Shown in pieces: positions 6,462 to 15,069 of a DNA stretch of 16,320 nt. Every line of letters starts with the position of its first letter. The stretch's first letter is position 1. Made by a program: the position numbers and the translations under genes. Source of the DNA: Christensenella sp. UBA1262 (GTDB lineage: Bacteria; Bacillota; Clostridia; Christensenellales; CAG-917); assembly GCA_002308215.1 (NCBI GenBank), contig DBVO01000018.1:4788-21107 (forward strand), written 5' to 3'. Under the pieces are notes generated by a model. That model was not told the DNA's origin and did no database searches. It worked only from the letters and a program-made list of their open reading frames with translations.

Positions 6462-6463
6462 AA

Positions 6464-6979
6464 TTAATTTTTGAAAATACTATTCCCTTGACTATCTATA
6501 GCAACTATAACTGGGAAATCTTTAACATCAAAAGCATAAACAGCTTCTGTTCCAAGATCTTCGTAAGCAACAACTTCAAATGACTGTACGGCTTTACCGT
6601 AAGTAGCGCCAGCTCCACCGATTGCAACAAAATATACACACCCATTTTTTACTATGGAATCGTACACATTTTGTCCTCGCTCACCTTTGCCTATTGCAGC
6701 AATAACTCCTTTGTCAAATAAGGATGGAGCATATGCGTCCATGCGCATCGCAGTGGTTGGACCACAGGCTGTAATTTTACCATCCTTAAAACATGGACCA
6801 ACATAGAATATGATCTCGTTTTCCAATTTAAAAGGAAGCTTGCCATTTGAAATTCCTTCTACAATACGCTTATGTGCAGCATCTCTGCCAGTTAAAATTC
6901 GCCCGTTTAGAAGCACGAAATCCCCGGCTTTCAGATCTCTTAATTCGTTTTTATTAAATGGAGCGGAAATATTTTTCAT
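6464..6979 (-). CDS. fumB: Class I Fe-S fumarate hydratase, beta subunit
   Basis: This is the C-terminal-domain subunit of a two-subunit, oxygen-sensitive fumarase that interconverts fumarate and malate; it contributes substrate-binding and catalytic residues. The start is placed at the ATG at 6979 (171 residues) because it overlaps the alpha stop as ATGA and is preceded by GGAGGG; an in-frame ATG at 7024 would extend 45 bases into alpha. Motifs are LLNGRILTGRDAAHKR (23-38), YVGPC (59-63), CGPTTAMRMD (72-81) and AIGGAGATYGKAV (118-130). It is the last gene of unit B and is followed by the aromatic promoter region. L-tartrate dehydratase beta is the main alternative for this family, less likely next to malic enzyme. 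The symbol denotes the subunit, not E. coli FumB. Confidence 0.88.
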   Translation of the reverse strand: MKNISAPFNKNELRDLKAGDFVLLNGRILTGRDAAHKRIVEGISNGKLPFKLENEIIFYVGPCFKDGKITACGPTTAMRMDAYAPSLFDKGVIAAIGKGERGQNVYDSIVKNGCVYFVAIGGAGATYGKAVQSFEVVAYEDLGTEAVYAFDVKDFPVIVAIDSQGNSIFKN

Positions 6980-7824
6980 TGCCTTCCCTCCACCTTGCAT
7001 TCTGCAACTCTTACAGCGTGACATTGAATATTTACAGCCACAGGAAGAGCTGAAATATGAGTTGGATATTTGCCAATATGAACAGCAAGTGCTGTATTGT
7101 TACCACCGAACCCTTGCGCTCCAATATTTAGCGCATTAATATCTACAAGCAATTCTTTTTCAAGGTTTGCTAGTTCTAGATCATTAGACGGAAAACCAAC
7201 TGGGCGCAAAAGCTCTTGTTTAGCCAATTCCATAGCCTTTTCAGCTGTTCCGCCAATACCTACACCAACTACTATAGGTGGACATGGATTTGACCCTGCG
7301 GATTTAACAGCATCAATAATAGCGGCTTTTACTCCATTAATGCCTTGAGATGGTGTTAACATATATAATTTTGACATGTTTTCACTGCCAAAACCTTTTG
7401 CCATGAATGATATTTTAATCGAATCACCTTTAACAATGCGGGTATGCACTACGCTAGGAGTATTATCTTTTGTATTCACTCTTGTTAGTGGATCTAGAAC
7501 ACTTGCGCGATATCCATACTTTTTATAGCCACGTCTAACGCCTTCATTTAAAGCATCTTCAAAATCTCCACCTACAAAATTTACCTCTTGACCATACTCG
7601 ACAAAGAATACTGCCATCCCAGTATCTTGGCATATTGGTAAATCTTCGGCTTTTGCAAGATTATTGTTTGAAATTATTGTCTCTAATGCAAATTTAGCAT
7701 TCTGATTGACTTCGTTTTTACATGCATCACTAATAGCACGCTCACAAGAAGGTGTAAGCGATGAGCATGCGTGGACTAAGTTCTCCACAGATTTTACGAC
7801 ATCTTCAAAATAAATCTTACTCAT
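6976..7824 (-). CDS. fumA: Class I Fe-S fumarate hydratase, alpha subunit
   Basis: The 282-residue alpha subunit carries the 4Fe-4S cluster of class I fumarase, whose unligated iron activates the substrate. Three cysteines in family positions are the likely ligands: LPICQDTG (Cys65), GSNPCPPIVVGVGIGGT (Cys181) and NIQCHA (Cys268). Other family blocks are DPLTRVNTKDNTPSVVH (111-127) and NIGAQGFGGNNTALAVHIG (233-251). The length is typical of stand-alone alpha subunits. It starts with an ATGA overlap with the malic enzyme stop and ends with an ATGA overlap with beta, so the three are tightly coupled. Together with malic enzyme it would connect fumarate through malate to pyruvate, useful in an anaerobe. 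Tartrate dehydratase alpha is homologous and cannot be strictly excluded. Confidence 0.9.
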   Translation of the reverse strand: MSKIYFEDVVKSVENLVHACSSLTPSCERAISDACKNEVNQNAKFALETIISNNNLAKAEDLPICQDTGMAVFFVEYGQEVNFVGGDFEDALNEGVRRGYKKYGYRASVLDPLTRVNTKDNTPSVVHTRIVKGDSIKISFMAKGFGSENMSKLYMLTPSQGINGVKAAIIDAVKSAGSNPCPPIVVGVGIGGTAEKAMELAKQELLRPVGFPSNDLELANLEKELLVDINALNIGAQGFGGNNTALAVHIGKYPTHISALPVAVNIQCHAVRVAECKVEGRQ

Positions 7825-8987
7825 AATCTTGATACTCCGCTATCAATTGCTGCTTGCTTAACAGCTTTTGCAACTGCAGGGACAATGCGTTTGTCAAATG
7901 CCTTAGGCAAAATATATGTATCACATAAATCATCACCTACAAGTTCAGACAAAGCGTTGGATGCTGCAATCTTCATTGCTTCGTTTATATCGGTAGCTCT
8001 TGCATCAAGTGCCCCACGGAAAATTCCTGGGAATGCTAAGACATTGTTTATTTGATTTTCATAATCGCTTCTTCCAGTTGCAACAATTCTTGCACCTGCT
8101 TCAAAAGCTTCTTCCGGCATTATTTCAGGAGTTGGATTTGCCATAGCAAAAACTATAGCATCTTTATTCATTGAAGACACCATGTCTTTTGAGAGTGCGC
8201 CTTTAACACTAACACCGATAAACACATCAGCGCCATCAACAGCTTCTTTAAGGCCACCTTTGACACCACGAGGATTTGTGCGAGATGCTAATTCATTTTG
8301 TGCCTTATTAAAGTTTTCGCTATTATCAATTATCCCATTTCTATCGCAAACAACAATATCTTTAGCACCATTTGCAAGCAAGAAATTAGCTATTGCTGAA
8401 CCAGCACTACCTGCTCCGTTAATTACAATACGCGATGTTAATATATCTTTTTTGACAAGTTTAAGTGCGTTTTTGAGCGCTGCAACCAAAACTATAGCTG
8501 TACCATGTTGGTCATCATGAAATACAGGAATATCGCACTTTTCTTTGAGCCTGCGTTCTACTTCAAAACAACGTGGAGCAGAAATATCTTCAAGATTTAT
8601 ACCACCAAAACTCTTTGAAATATTGTAAACTGTGTCTACAATTTCACCGGTATCTTGTGTACTCAAAAGAATTGGAATTGCATCAATTCCAGCAAATTCA
8701 CTAAACAATGCGCACTTGCCTTCCATGACTGGCATGCCAGCTTGTGCTCCGATATTGCCAAGTCCAAGCACAGCAGATCCATCAGTAATGACAGCTACAG
8801 TATTCCATTTTCTTGTTAATTCATATGCGAGCACAGGATTATCTTTAATCTCTAAGCAAGGCTTAGCCACACCTGGAGTGTATGCTAAAGATAGCGCTTC
8901 TTTGCTGTCAATTTTAACAGCTGATGAAACACGCAATTTGCCTTTCCATTCATAGTGTTTTTTGAGAGATTCTTGCATATAATCCAT
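7821..8987 (-). CDS. Malic enzyme (NAD(P)-dependent, short bacterial type)
   Basis: The enzyme oxidatively decarboxylates malate to pyruvate and CO2 with NAD+ or NADP+ and a divalent metal. At 388 residues it is the short form without a phosphotransacetylase domain. Motifs are AYTPGVA (35-41, catalytic Tyr36), ITDGSAVLGLGNIG (67-80), the expected catalytic Lys91, GGINLEDISAPRCFE (128-142) and PVFHDDQHGTA (154-164, metal-binding acids), the nucleotide loop GAGSAGSAIA (191-200) with Asp215 at the end of the next strand, FAMANPTPE and the block NQINNVLAFPGIFRGALDARA. Asp215 hints at NAD+ use but is not decisive. The start at 8987 is set by AAGGAG five to eight bases upstream; that site directly follows the ABC transporter stop. 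It is followed without a gap by fumarase, its metabolic neighbour. Confidence 0.94.
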   Translation of the reverse strand: MDYMQESLKKHYEWKGKLRVSSAVKIDSKEALSLAYTPGVAKPCLEIKDNPVLAYELTRKWNTVAVITDGSAVLGLGNIGAQAGMPVMEGKCALFSEFAGIDAIPILLSTQDTGEIVDTVYNISKSFGGINLEDISAPRCFEVERRLKEKCDIPVFHDDQHGTAIVLVAALKNALKLVKKDILTSRIVINGAGSAGSAIANFLLANGAKDIVVCDRNGIIDNSENFNKAQNELASRTNPRGVKGGLKEAVDGADVFIGVSVKGALSKDMVSSMNKDAIVFAMANPTPEIMPEEAFEAGARIVATGRSDYENQINNVLAFPGIFRGALDARATDINEAMKIAASNALSELVGDDLCDTYILPKAFDKRIVPAVAKAVKQAAIDSGVSRL

Positions 8988-8996
8988 AAGCTCTCC

Positions 8997-10883
8997 TTAT
9001 GCATTGCTCTTTTGAAGCAATTGCTTTTTGTACTGTAGTTGATACAGACTATAATATTTGCCTTTCTTACGCAATAGTTGCTGGTGCGTACCTTGTTCTA
9101 ATATCTCGCCACTCTGCAACACTATAATGTTATCTGCATGTTGTATTGTGGATAGTCTATGAGCTACGATAAGCATTGTGCCAATGTTCATCATCTTTTC
9201 TAATGAATCTTGAATCAACACTTCAGTCTCGGTATCAATATTTGCCGTTGCTTCATCAAGTATCATAACTGATGGTTTGTGAGCTACTGTACGCGCAAAT
9301 GACAAGAGCTGACGTTCTCCTGCAGAGAAGTTATTGCCTCTCTCTCGAACTTCGTAATCAAGCCCTTTATCAAGTTTAGAAATAAACTTGTCTGCATTGA
9401 CATATTTGCAAGCTTCTTCAACTTCCTCATCTGTTATGGTTTCATCTCTAAGGATAATGTTGCTTCTTATTGTACCTGAGAACACAAAGACATCTTGCAA
9501 CATTTGGCCAAAGTGACGTCTCAATGATGATATCTTAATCTTTTTAATATCTAGACCATCTATCATGATTTGTCCCTTTTGTATATCATAGTTACGGCAG
9601 ATCAATGAAAGGATTGTTGATTTTCCGCTACCAGTTGCGCCAACAAAAGCACACGTAGAACCTGCGTCTACTTTAAATGATACGCCCTTTAGCACCCATT
9701 CATTTGGAATATAGCTAAACCATACATCTTTAAACTCAATTTCGCCCTTTATTTCATCTAATTCAATTGCATCTTCACTATCAACAATTTCAGGTTGAGT
9801 ATCAAGTATCGAGAATATCTTTTCACTTGAAGCGAATGCGGACTGCATACGATTAAATTGTTCTGCCAGGTTCTGTATAGGCGTAAAGAATTCCGCCACG
9901 TATTGGTAGAAGATAACAATTGTTGCATACGATACAACTTGTCCTGCAAATGAAACTTGGCTTATCGTGTCATTTGCACCAACCCACAACATTGCAATAA
10001 CCGTGAATATGTAAAGAACATATACGCATGGACGGAATACACCAAACACAAATAACTCTTGGTTTAATGCGTTTCCCAGCACTTTGTTCTTTCTCATAAA
10101 TTGATTATTCTTTGTAGCTTCTTGGTTAAAGCTTTGCGTAACTTTAATACCAGATAAGTTTTCAGACAAATATGTGTTGATATCTGTCATGCTATTCTTA
10201 ACTTTTCTGTAAGCTTTACGTGAGAACTTACGGAAAATAACTGTAAACAGCACAATGAATGGCACAAAACAAAGAACAATAAGTGTAAGCTTAACGTTAA
10301 TAGCAAACATTGCGACAAGGAAACCAGCTGTTAAGAAAACGTTCTTAACCAAATTGACAAGGATGCTTGTGAACATCATGGAAACCGAGTTTGTATCGTT
10401 GCATACACGAGTAACTAGTTTGCCGACAGGAATATTGTTAAGTTGAGCATGTGACAAATTCTCTATGTGAACAAACAATTGTTGACGCATTGTAGAGATA
10501 ATTTGTTGCCCTGTTTTTTGCAAGATTACTGCCATAATATATGTACATGCAAGTGAAATTGCGAGTACACCAAAATAGATGAGCGCATCTCTAAGCACTA
10601 ACTTATAATCAAACCCAATTTGACCAAGTGTAGATGCTACATCACCTAAAATAAGCGGCAAAACAATATCTGATGCTATTGTAAACGCGACAAGCAAGAT
10701 AACAAACAAGAATTGCTTCCAATATGGACGTGCATATTTAAGCAAGCGCTTCATTATCTCCACATCCTTCATATTACGCTCAAATCCAATAGACTCCTTC
10801 TTGTCTTTCATGAGCGCAAAAGCAACTATGAATGAGGTGGCGAGAGTGCCGAGAACTGCGCCAATTATATAAAGCGGATTCAT
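8997..10883 (-). CDS. ABC exporter half-transporter, canonical-ATPase subunit (BmrD/TM288-like)
   Basis: A 628-residue type IV (B-family) ABC exporter subunit: six membrane helices fused to an ATPase domain. The ATPase has A-loop Tyr391, Walker A GATGSGKST (415-423), Q-loop Gln463, signature FSAGERQ (519-525), Walker B MILDEAT with catalytic Glu544, and H-loop His575. The signature departs from LSGGQ while Walker B is complete, which is the pattern of the canonical partner in heterodimeric exporters such as BmrCD, LmrCD and TM287/288. An additional hydrophobic helix at residues 3-24 precedes the usual six-helix domain. It overlaps the upstream ABC gene by ATGA, indicating an obligate pair. 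The substrate is unknown; drug or lipid-like compounds are typical of the family. Confidence 0.93.
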   Translation of the reverse strand: MNPLYIIGAVLGTLATSFIVAFALMKDKKESIGFERNMKDVEIMKRLLKYARPYWKQFLFVILLVAFTIASDIVLPLILGDVASTLGQIGFDYKLVLRDALIYFGVLAISLACTYIMAVILQKTGQQIISTMRQQLFVHIENLSHAQLNNIPVGKLVTRVCNDTNSVSMMFTSILVNLVKNVFLTAGFLVAMFAINVKLTLIVLCFVPFIVLFTVIFRKFSRKAYRKVKNSMTDINTYLSENLSGIKVTQSFNQEATKNNQFMRKNKVLGNALNQELFVFGVFRPCVYVLYIFTVIAMLWVGANDTISQVSFAGQVVSYATIVIFYQYVAEFFTPIQNLAEQFNRMQSAFASSEKIFSILDTQPEIVDSEDAIELDEIKGEIEFKDVWFSYIPNEWVLKGVSFKVDAGSTCAFVGATGSGKSTILSLICRNYDIQKGQIMIDGLDIKKIKISSLRRHFGQMLQDVFVFSGTIRSNIILRDETITDEEVEEACKYVNADKFISKLDKGLDYEVRERGNNFSAGERQLLSFARTVAHKPSVMILDEATANIDTETEVLIQDSLEKMMNIGTMLIVAHRLSTIQHADNIIVLQSGEILEQGTHQQLLRKKGKYYSLYQLQYKKQLLQKSNA

Positions 10884-12646
10884 ACAACACCTCCTTCACT
10901 CTCTTCTTCAAGTTCTTGGAGTTTGACTGTGCGTTGATATTCTTCGCAACGTGACAACAATTCATCGTGTGTACCAATATCAACGATTTCACCATTGTCA
11001 ACAAGGATAATCTTGTCGAGGTTCTTAACGGTAGAAATACGATGAGCGATGTAAATAGTTGTTCTTCCAGCACGGTTTTCTCTTAAACCTTCAAGGATAT
11101 TTTCTTCAGTCTTTGTATCAACTGCAGAAAGTGAATCATCAAGGATAAGAACAACAGCATTCTTCATGAGAGCACGTGCAATAGATGTTCTTTGCTTTTG
11201 GCCACCAGAAATAGTAACACCACGCTCACCAAGAATTGTGTCATAACCATCTTTGAAAGATGATATATCACTATCAACATCAGCCATCTTTGAAACATCA
11301 ATAATTCTGGCCTTATCGACTTCTTCTTCACCAAATGCAAATGAAATGTTGCTAGCTATTGTATCAGAGAACAAGAAGTTGTCTTGAGGAACATATGCGA
11401 TAGATGCTCTAACAGAACGAATAGATAAATCATTAACATCTTGACCATCTATAAAGTACATACCATCTGGGATGTTATATGTTCTCAGCATCAAATCAAC
11501 AATAGTAGATTTTCCTGCGCCAGTCTTGCCAATAATACCAACATTTTCACCTGCTTTAATAGTAAAGCTGACATTCTTTAAAACATTACGATCTCCGTCT
11601 GGATATTGGAAAGTAAGATTTCTAAACTCAATCTCGCCTTTAACATCTTCAATGTCTTTAACGCCTTCTTTGTCCTTAACATCTATCGGTGTATCCAAAA
11701 ACTCATTGATGCGCTTCAATGATGCTTTACCACGTGAAGACATTTCAATTAACATAGATATTGCCATAACTGGCCACGTAATCGTGCTGAAATATGAAAT
11801 GAACATTACGAGATCTGCGACAGAGAATGTACCTTCATGAGCTAGCCATCCGCCATAACCAATAATAATAGTAACCACGGAACCAACAAACAAAGACACC
11901 ATGAGGTCAATAAGAACAGATGCTTTAACAAACGCCACATTGACGTCTTCATTATGCTTGTTGATATATTTAAACGCGGAAAGCTCTTTTAACTCTTTAA
12001 CAAATGCTTTTATAACTGCAATACCCGAGAAACTCTCTTGTGTAAAGTCAGACATTTTAGAATATGCTTCTTGCCTTTCTTGCCATTTTTTCTCCAAGTA
12101 TTTAAACATAATAACGCCGATAGCGGCTAAAAATGCCATAGGAATAAGTGCAAACAAAGTGAGCTTCCAATTAAGAACCGCCATCTTATAAATCGCCAAA
12201 ATGCCTAGTGTAAGAGCATCAAACAACATCAACGTACCTTCACCAACACATTCATTTATAGTTTCAAGGTCGTTGGTGAACAAGCTCATAATATCGCCAA
12301 CTTTATTTGTCTTATAGTATTGCTGAGAAAGATCTTTTGCATGGTCAAACATCTCTGCTCTAAATCCTGTTTCAGTGTTGTTTGCAGTGCAGAAGAAACC
12401 AATGCGCCATAAAAATCTACCTACAGCCAGAACTGCAACTATCCAAAAAATGTTATAGCAAAGCTCCAGCAATACATCTTTAGAAAGTGTTGCTGGATCT
12501 GTAGGGTCAAGCCCCGCAATTATTCTTCCGTAAATCTCTGGTATCCTAAGTTGGAAAATGTCAACAGCAACTAGTGCCGCAACTCCTAGGATTAAGAGCC
12601 AGGAAAAACGAAGATAGTATTTGCCTATACGTTTGCCAAATAACAT
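10880..12646 (-). CDS. ABC exporter half-transporter, degenerate-ATPase subunit (BmrC/TM287-like)
   Basis: A 588-residue membrane subunit with six hydrophobic segments in residues 1-300 followed by an ATPase domain: A-loop Tyr348, Walker A GKTGAGKST (373-381), Q-loop Gln421, intact signature ISGGQKQ (479-485), Walker B LILDDSLSAVD and H-loop His535. Asp504 replaces the catalytic glutamate after Walker B, the hallmark of the degenerate site in asymmetric exporters. Paired with the next gene, it would supply the intact signature to the other subunit's working ATP site. Start 12646 is supported by AAAGGGG eight to ten bases upstream. It is the first gene of unit B, behind its own promoter, and no leader peptide like BmrB is seen upstream. 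The pair is inferred to be a heterodimer in the cytoplasmic membrane. Confidence 0.93.
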   Translation of the reverse strand: MLFGKRIGKYYLRFSWLLILGVAALVAVDIFQLRIPEIYGRIIAGLDPTDPATLSKDVLLELCYNIFWIVAVLAVGRFLWRIGFFCTANNTETGFRAEMFDHAKDLSQQYYKTNKVGDIMSLFTNDLETINECVGEGTLMLFDALTLGILAIYKMAVLNWKLTLFALIPMAFLAAIGVIMFKYLEKKWQERQEAYSKMSDFTQESFSGIAVIKAFVKELKELSAFKYINKHNEDVNVAFVKASVLIDLMVSLFVGSVVTIIIGYGGWLAHEGTFSVADLVMFISYFSTITWPVMAISMLIEMSSRGKASLKRINEFLDTPIDVKDKEGVKDIEDVKGEIEFRNLTFQYPDGDRNVLKNVSFTIKAGENVGIIGKTGAGKSTIVDLMLRTYNIPDGMYFIDGQDVNDLSIRSVRASIAYVPQDNFLFSDTIASNISFAFGEEEVDKARIIDVSKMADVDSDISSFKDGYDTILGERGVTISGGQKQRTSIARALMKNAVVLILDDSLSAVDTKTEENILEGLRENRAGRTTIYIAHRISTVKNLDKIILVDNGEIVDIGTHDELLSRCEEYQRTVKLQELEEESEGGVV

Positions 12647-12693
12647 TTATTGCCCCTTTATTATATTATTTATAAAATATAACGTGCAAAGAA

Positions 12694-12712
12694 TAGTTTA
12701 ACTAATAAACTA
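12694..12712. repeat. Perfect inverted repeat over the -10 region of the ABC operon promoter
   Basis: TAGTTTA, five bases, TAAACTA is a perfect 7-base palindromic pair with a spacer of 5, covering the -10 box and part of the spacer of the promoter of unit B. Its position and size fit a binding site for a dimeric repressor, for example of the MarR or TetR type that often controls exporters, but no regulator gene is adjacent and AT-rich sequence makes chance repeats common. Confidence 0.4.
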
Positions 12713-12724
12713 ATAAAAAGTCAA
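12695..12724 (-). promoter_or_regulatory. Promoter of the ABC exporter, malic enzyme and fumarase unit
   Basis: On the minus strand TTGACT (12724-12719) and TAAACT (12700-12695) are separated by 18 bases. Predicted +1 is near 12688, leaving about 42 bases of untranslated leader with the AAAGGGG ribosome site. It lies just downstream of the terminator of unit A, which supports a new transcript starting here. Further AT-rich -10-like matches follow (around 12660-12680), so the exact start is uncertain. Confidence 0.65.
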
Positions 12725-12767
12725 TAAGAATTTGTTAGTATTATGAATTAGTAGGTATTTTTTGGAT

Positions 12768-12799
12768 AAAAAAAGCCAACTAATGACTTTAGTTGGCTT
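12768..12799 (-). terminator. Intrinsic terminator of unit A
   Basis: On the minus strand AAGCCAACTA, loop AAGTCAT and TAGTTGGCTT form a perfect 10-base-pair stem followed by a run of T residues (12773-12768). It stands 20 bases after the stop of the acidic protein gene and separates it from the ABC operon. The stem could also form on the plus strand, but no plus-strand gene ends here. Confidence 0.92.
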
Positions 12800-12818
12800 A
12801 ATATATATTACTTAACTA

Positions 12819-13361
12819 TTAAAGATCGTCTTCTTCTGATTTATCAGGTTCTTCTTTCCACAAATCTTCAAAAGGTGAACGGCGGGAATCTTCTTCCTCT
12901 TCATCTAAGCCTTTGAGATACCTATAAAGAGGATCATCTTCAAAATCTTCTTCAAGCTCAAAATCGCCGCCTAATTCTTCGACCGCATTTCTTAATTCCA
13001 TATATTCATTGTAATTTGGCTCATATTCTTTACAGAATGTTTTGAGCACTTCTATGCCTTTTTCATCTCCGTATGAGCCTATAAGTTTAGCAAAAAGTGC
13101 TACATCCTCACCTTTATACAGCCAACTAACAAGTCCCATAAAAATAGCTTTGTTGCCCTTATAATTCGCGAGAATTTCCATTAACATTTTGCCTGTTTCG
13201 CCCTCATAAGAATATATTTTTGAAACCATCTCATCAAGGATTTCTTCACAGTCCTCGCTTAAATACTCATATGATTCAAGACGGAAATTGTAAGGCAAAT
13301 CTTCATTCAAAAGAATATCGAGATTCTCTAGCATTTCTTCTCTTGTTTTTTTATCGTCCAT
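12819..13361 (-). CDS. Small acidic helical protein of unknown function
   Basis: I do not recognise this 180-residue protein. The start is placed at ATG 13361, with GGAG six bases upstream, overlapping the end of the TPR gene by 11 bases; the longer in-frame ATG at 13487 would run far into the TPR gene. Residues 1-128 are predicted amphipathic helices (repeated patterns such as ENLDILLNEDLPYNFRLES) with a HEAT-like look but no firm repeat. Residues 129-180 are strongly acidic, with 24 Asp/Glu against 6 Lys/Arg, and contain DEEEEDSRRSPFEDLWKEE. There is no signal peptide or membrane helix, so it should be cytoplasmic. It is the last gene of unit A and is followed by a terminator. Coupling to the TPR protein suggests the two act together. 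Confidence 0.8.
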   Translation of the reverse strand: MDDKKTREEMLENLDILLNEDLPYNFRLESYEYLSEDCEEILDEMVSKIYSYEGETGKMLMEILANYKGNKAIFMGLVSWLYKGEDVALFAKLIGSYGDEKGIEVLKTFCKEYEPNYNEYMELRNAVEELGGDFELEEDFEDDPLYRYLKGLDEEEEDSRRSPFEDLWKEEPDKSEEDDL

Positions 13362-15069
13362 CTTCGTCTCCAAATAGTATCTTCCAATATTTATCAAATG
13401 TTCTTTCTTTGAGGTCATAGCCTTCAAGTGTTTCAGGCTTCGGATCCTCTTCTTCATCCTCATATGTTTTGCAAAGCAAAACACCAACTAGAGTTTTTGC
13501 GCTCTTTAACTTTGCTACTTTAGGCTTAAGAAATACTGCCTTGCCACTTTCATCGAGCTTTACAAACGAATTTATTAAGTTAACATAACGCCCTATATAT
13601 TCATTCGGCTCAACATCATTATAAATAATATCTAGTATGCCCTGTGTTGCAACTTCTTGGAAAAACGGTGATACCTTGAAATATGCTTCTGGTAATTCAC
13701 AATTTATTTCTTTAAAAATACCTCTGGCTACAACATTGAAATGCAAATGGCGTCTATACATCATGGTGCGAATAATATGCGCCATTAATTCAAACGGCAA
13801 ATCTGATGTTATGAGCACTTCTCTCAAAAATTGTTCGCCCCAACGGGATCCAATAATTGATAACGTATCTACTATCAAATTCTCAATTTGAACATTGCCA
13901 TCAATAAATGCCCAACGAATAAGTTTCTTAATATCCTTCTTATATTTTGCTAATGGGTCGTCAACATCTGGTGCCGAATCTAGAAGCGTCTCAGAAAGTG
14001 TTGGATCAAGAATCATAAAATCGTGTATTTTTTTGTATCTATCTAATCTTTCTTGCTGAGGCAAATTCATTGAATATTCTACAAAATCTGGCTCTTTTGA
14101 ATACAATTCAAGATAGTAATCTGCAGGAGAATATTCACCATATATCGTTTGCACTTTGTGCATGACTTTTTTTGCTTCTTCTTTTGCGCCAATATTATAT
14201 AATGATTGTGACAACCAAATCATTGTGTTAGGTTGGGAATTGATGTTCTCTAAGACTCGCTTAGTGTACTTAACAACCTCTGCATGCATATTGAGATTTA
14301 CAAGGATAGGAAGTATGAGTAGGATTTCTTCCATACGAGTATAATCCTTACTTAAAAGCCCCTCTACGACCTCATAAGCCTCTTTTTGTTTGTCTTCCAT
14401 CAGATATGCAGTAGAAAGAGTACACCTTACTGCAAGGCTGTCCTGATTGTCATTCAACATCTTTTTCGCATTGTCTATAACGCCATCAAGATCTTCTTTC
14501 ATCATTAGGCATACTAGAACAACGTGATTGGCTGCATCTTTCGATTTAGAACGTGGATCGACTTCATCTAATAAGGCAATAGCCTCATCGAATTTATGCT
14601 CTTTCACAAGCCCATATGCTTTTTCTATAAGCATTTCATAGTAGTCTTCTCCATGAGGATAAACAACATGAAAGCCGCCCCGTTTTTGTTCGGAAGCGGC
14701 TTGCATTTCTTCAAGTTCTTGAAAGTCGATTCCCAACATGTCGGCATAATCTGCCAAATAATACTCTGCAACATCCGCTTGATTCATATCAAGGAAATTC
14801 ATTGCAAGCATCTGAAAAATCGTATCTTTCTCAAATTGTTTTGGATGATATGATAATGCTTTAAACAGCACATCATTTGACAACTCTTGAGCCCCTAATA
14901 CAGAGTAAACTCTTGCAAGGGAAATGAGTGCCTCTTGGTTTTTTTCATCAATTTCAAGGGCTTTTCTTGTATAAGAGATGCTTCTCTCTATATCACCAGC
15001 GCCCGAAGCCTTGTCCGCAAGGTCAAGGTACTCATCTGCCGACAGCTTGAAGTTGATGACTTTTCCCAT
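13351..15069 (-). CDS. TPR-repeat protein, cytoplasmic scaffold of unknown function
   Basis: A 572-residue protein without signal peptide or membrane helices. Residues about 10-80 contain typical tetratricopeptide helix pairs (for example DIERSISYTRKALEIDEKNQ and ALISLARVYSVLGAQELS), and residues about 145-330 contain further degenerate TPR-like pairs. The region from 340 to 540 is helical but not obviously TPR, and the last 35 residues are charged (TYEDEEEDPKPETLEGYD). TPR arrays bind other proteins, so a scaffold or adaptor role is likely; no catalytic motif is visible. The ATG overlaps the stop of the membrane protein gene by one base (TAATG). The upstream bases are the purine-rich polylysine codons with only a poor Shine-Dalgarno match, which points to translational coupling. 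The gene overlaps the next by 11 bases. Confidence 0.85.
   Translation of the reverse strand: MGKVINFKLSADEYLDLADKASGAGDIERSISYTRKALEIDEKNQEALISLARVYSVLGAQELSNDVLFKALSYHPKQFEKDTIFQMLAMNFLDMNQADVAEYYLADYADMLGIDFQELEEMQAASEQKRGGFHVVYPHGEDYYEMLIEKAYGLVKEHKFDEAIALLDEVDPRSKSKDAANHVVLVCLMMKEDLDGVIDNAKKMLNDNQDSLAVRCTLSTAYLMEDKQKEAYEVVEGLLSKDYTRMEEILLILPILVNLNMHAEVVKYTKRVLENINSQPNTMIWLSQSLYNIGAKEEAKKVMHKVQTIYGEYSPADYYLELYSKEPDFVEYSMNLPQQERLDRYKKIHDFMILDPTLSETLLDSAPDVDDPLAKYKKDIKKLIRWAFIDGNVQIENLIVDTLSIIGSRWGEQFLREVLITSDLPFELMAHIIRTMMYRRHLHFNVVARGIFKEINCELPEAYFKVSPFFQEVATQGILDIIYNDVEPNEYIGRYVNLINSFVKLDESGKAVFLKPKVAKLKSAKTLVGVLLCKTYEDEEEDPKPETLEGYDLKERTFDKYWKILFGDEDGR

Noticed and set aside
6179..6463. 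T-box riboswitch upstream of DAHP synthase
   Set aside because: The conserved T-box antiterminator sequence (AGGGTGGNACCGCG-like) is absent and the leader is too short. The Tyr-rich reading frame with three competing pairings explains the region better.
6980..7024. Longer start for fumarase beta at 7024
   Set aside because: The added residues (MSRCKSCRMQGGG) are the shifted reading of the alpha C-terminus; GGAGGG and the ATGA overlap define the start at 6979.
10780..11073. Minus-strand reading frame of 97 codons overlapping the two ABC genes
   Set aside because: It is an out-of-frame shadow at the junction of two well-supported overlapping ABC genes.
12647..12767. BmrB-like leader peptide attenuator in front of the ABC pair
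   Set aside because: Between the predicted transcript start near 12688 and the ATG at 12646 there is no reading frame with its own start and no terminator hairpin.
13362..13487. Longer start for the acidic protein at 13487
   Set aside because: The 42 extra residues are read out of frame from the TPR gene; the ATG at 13361 has a good GGAG site.
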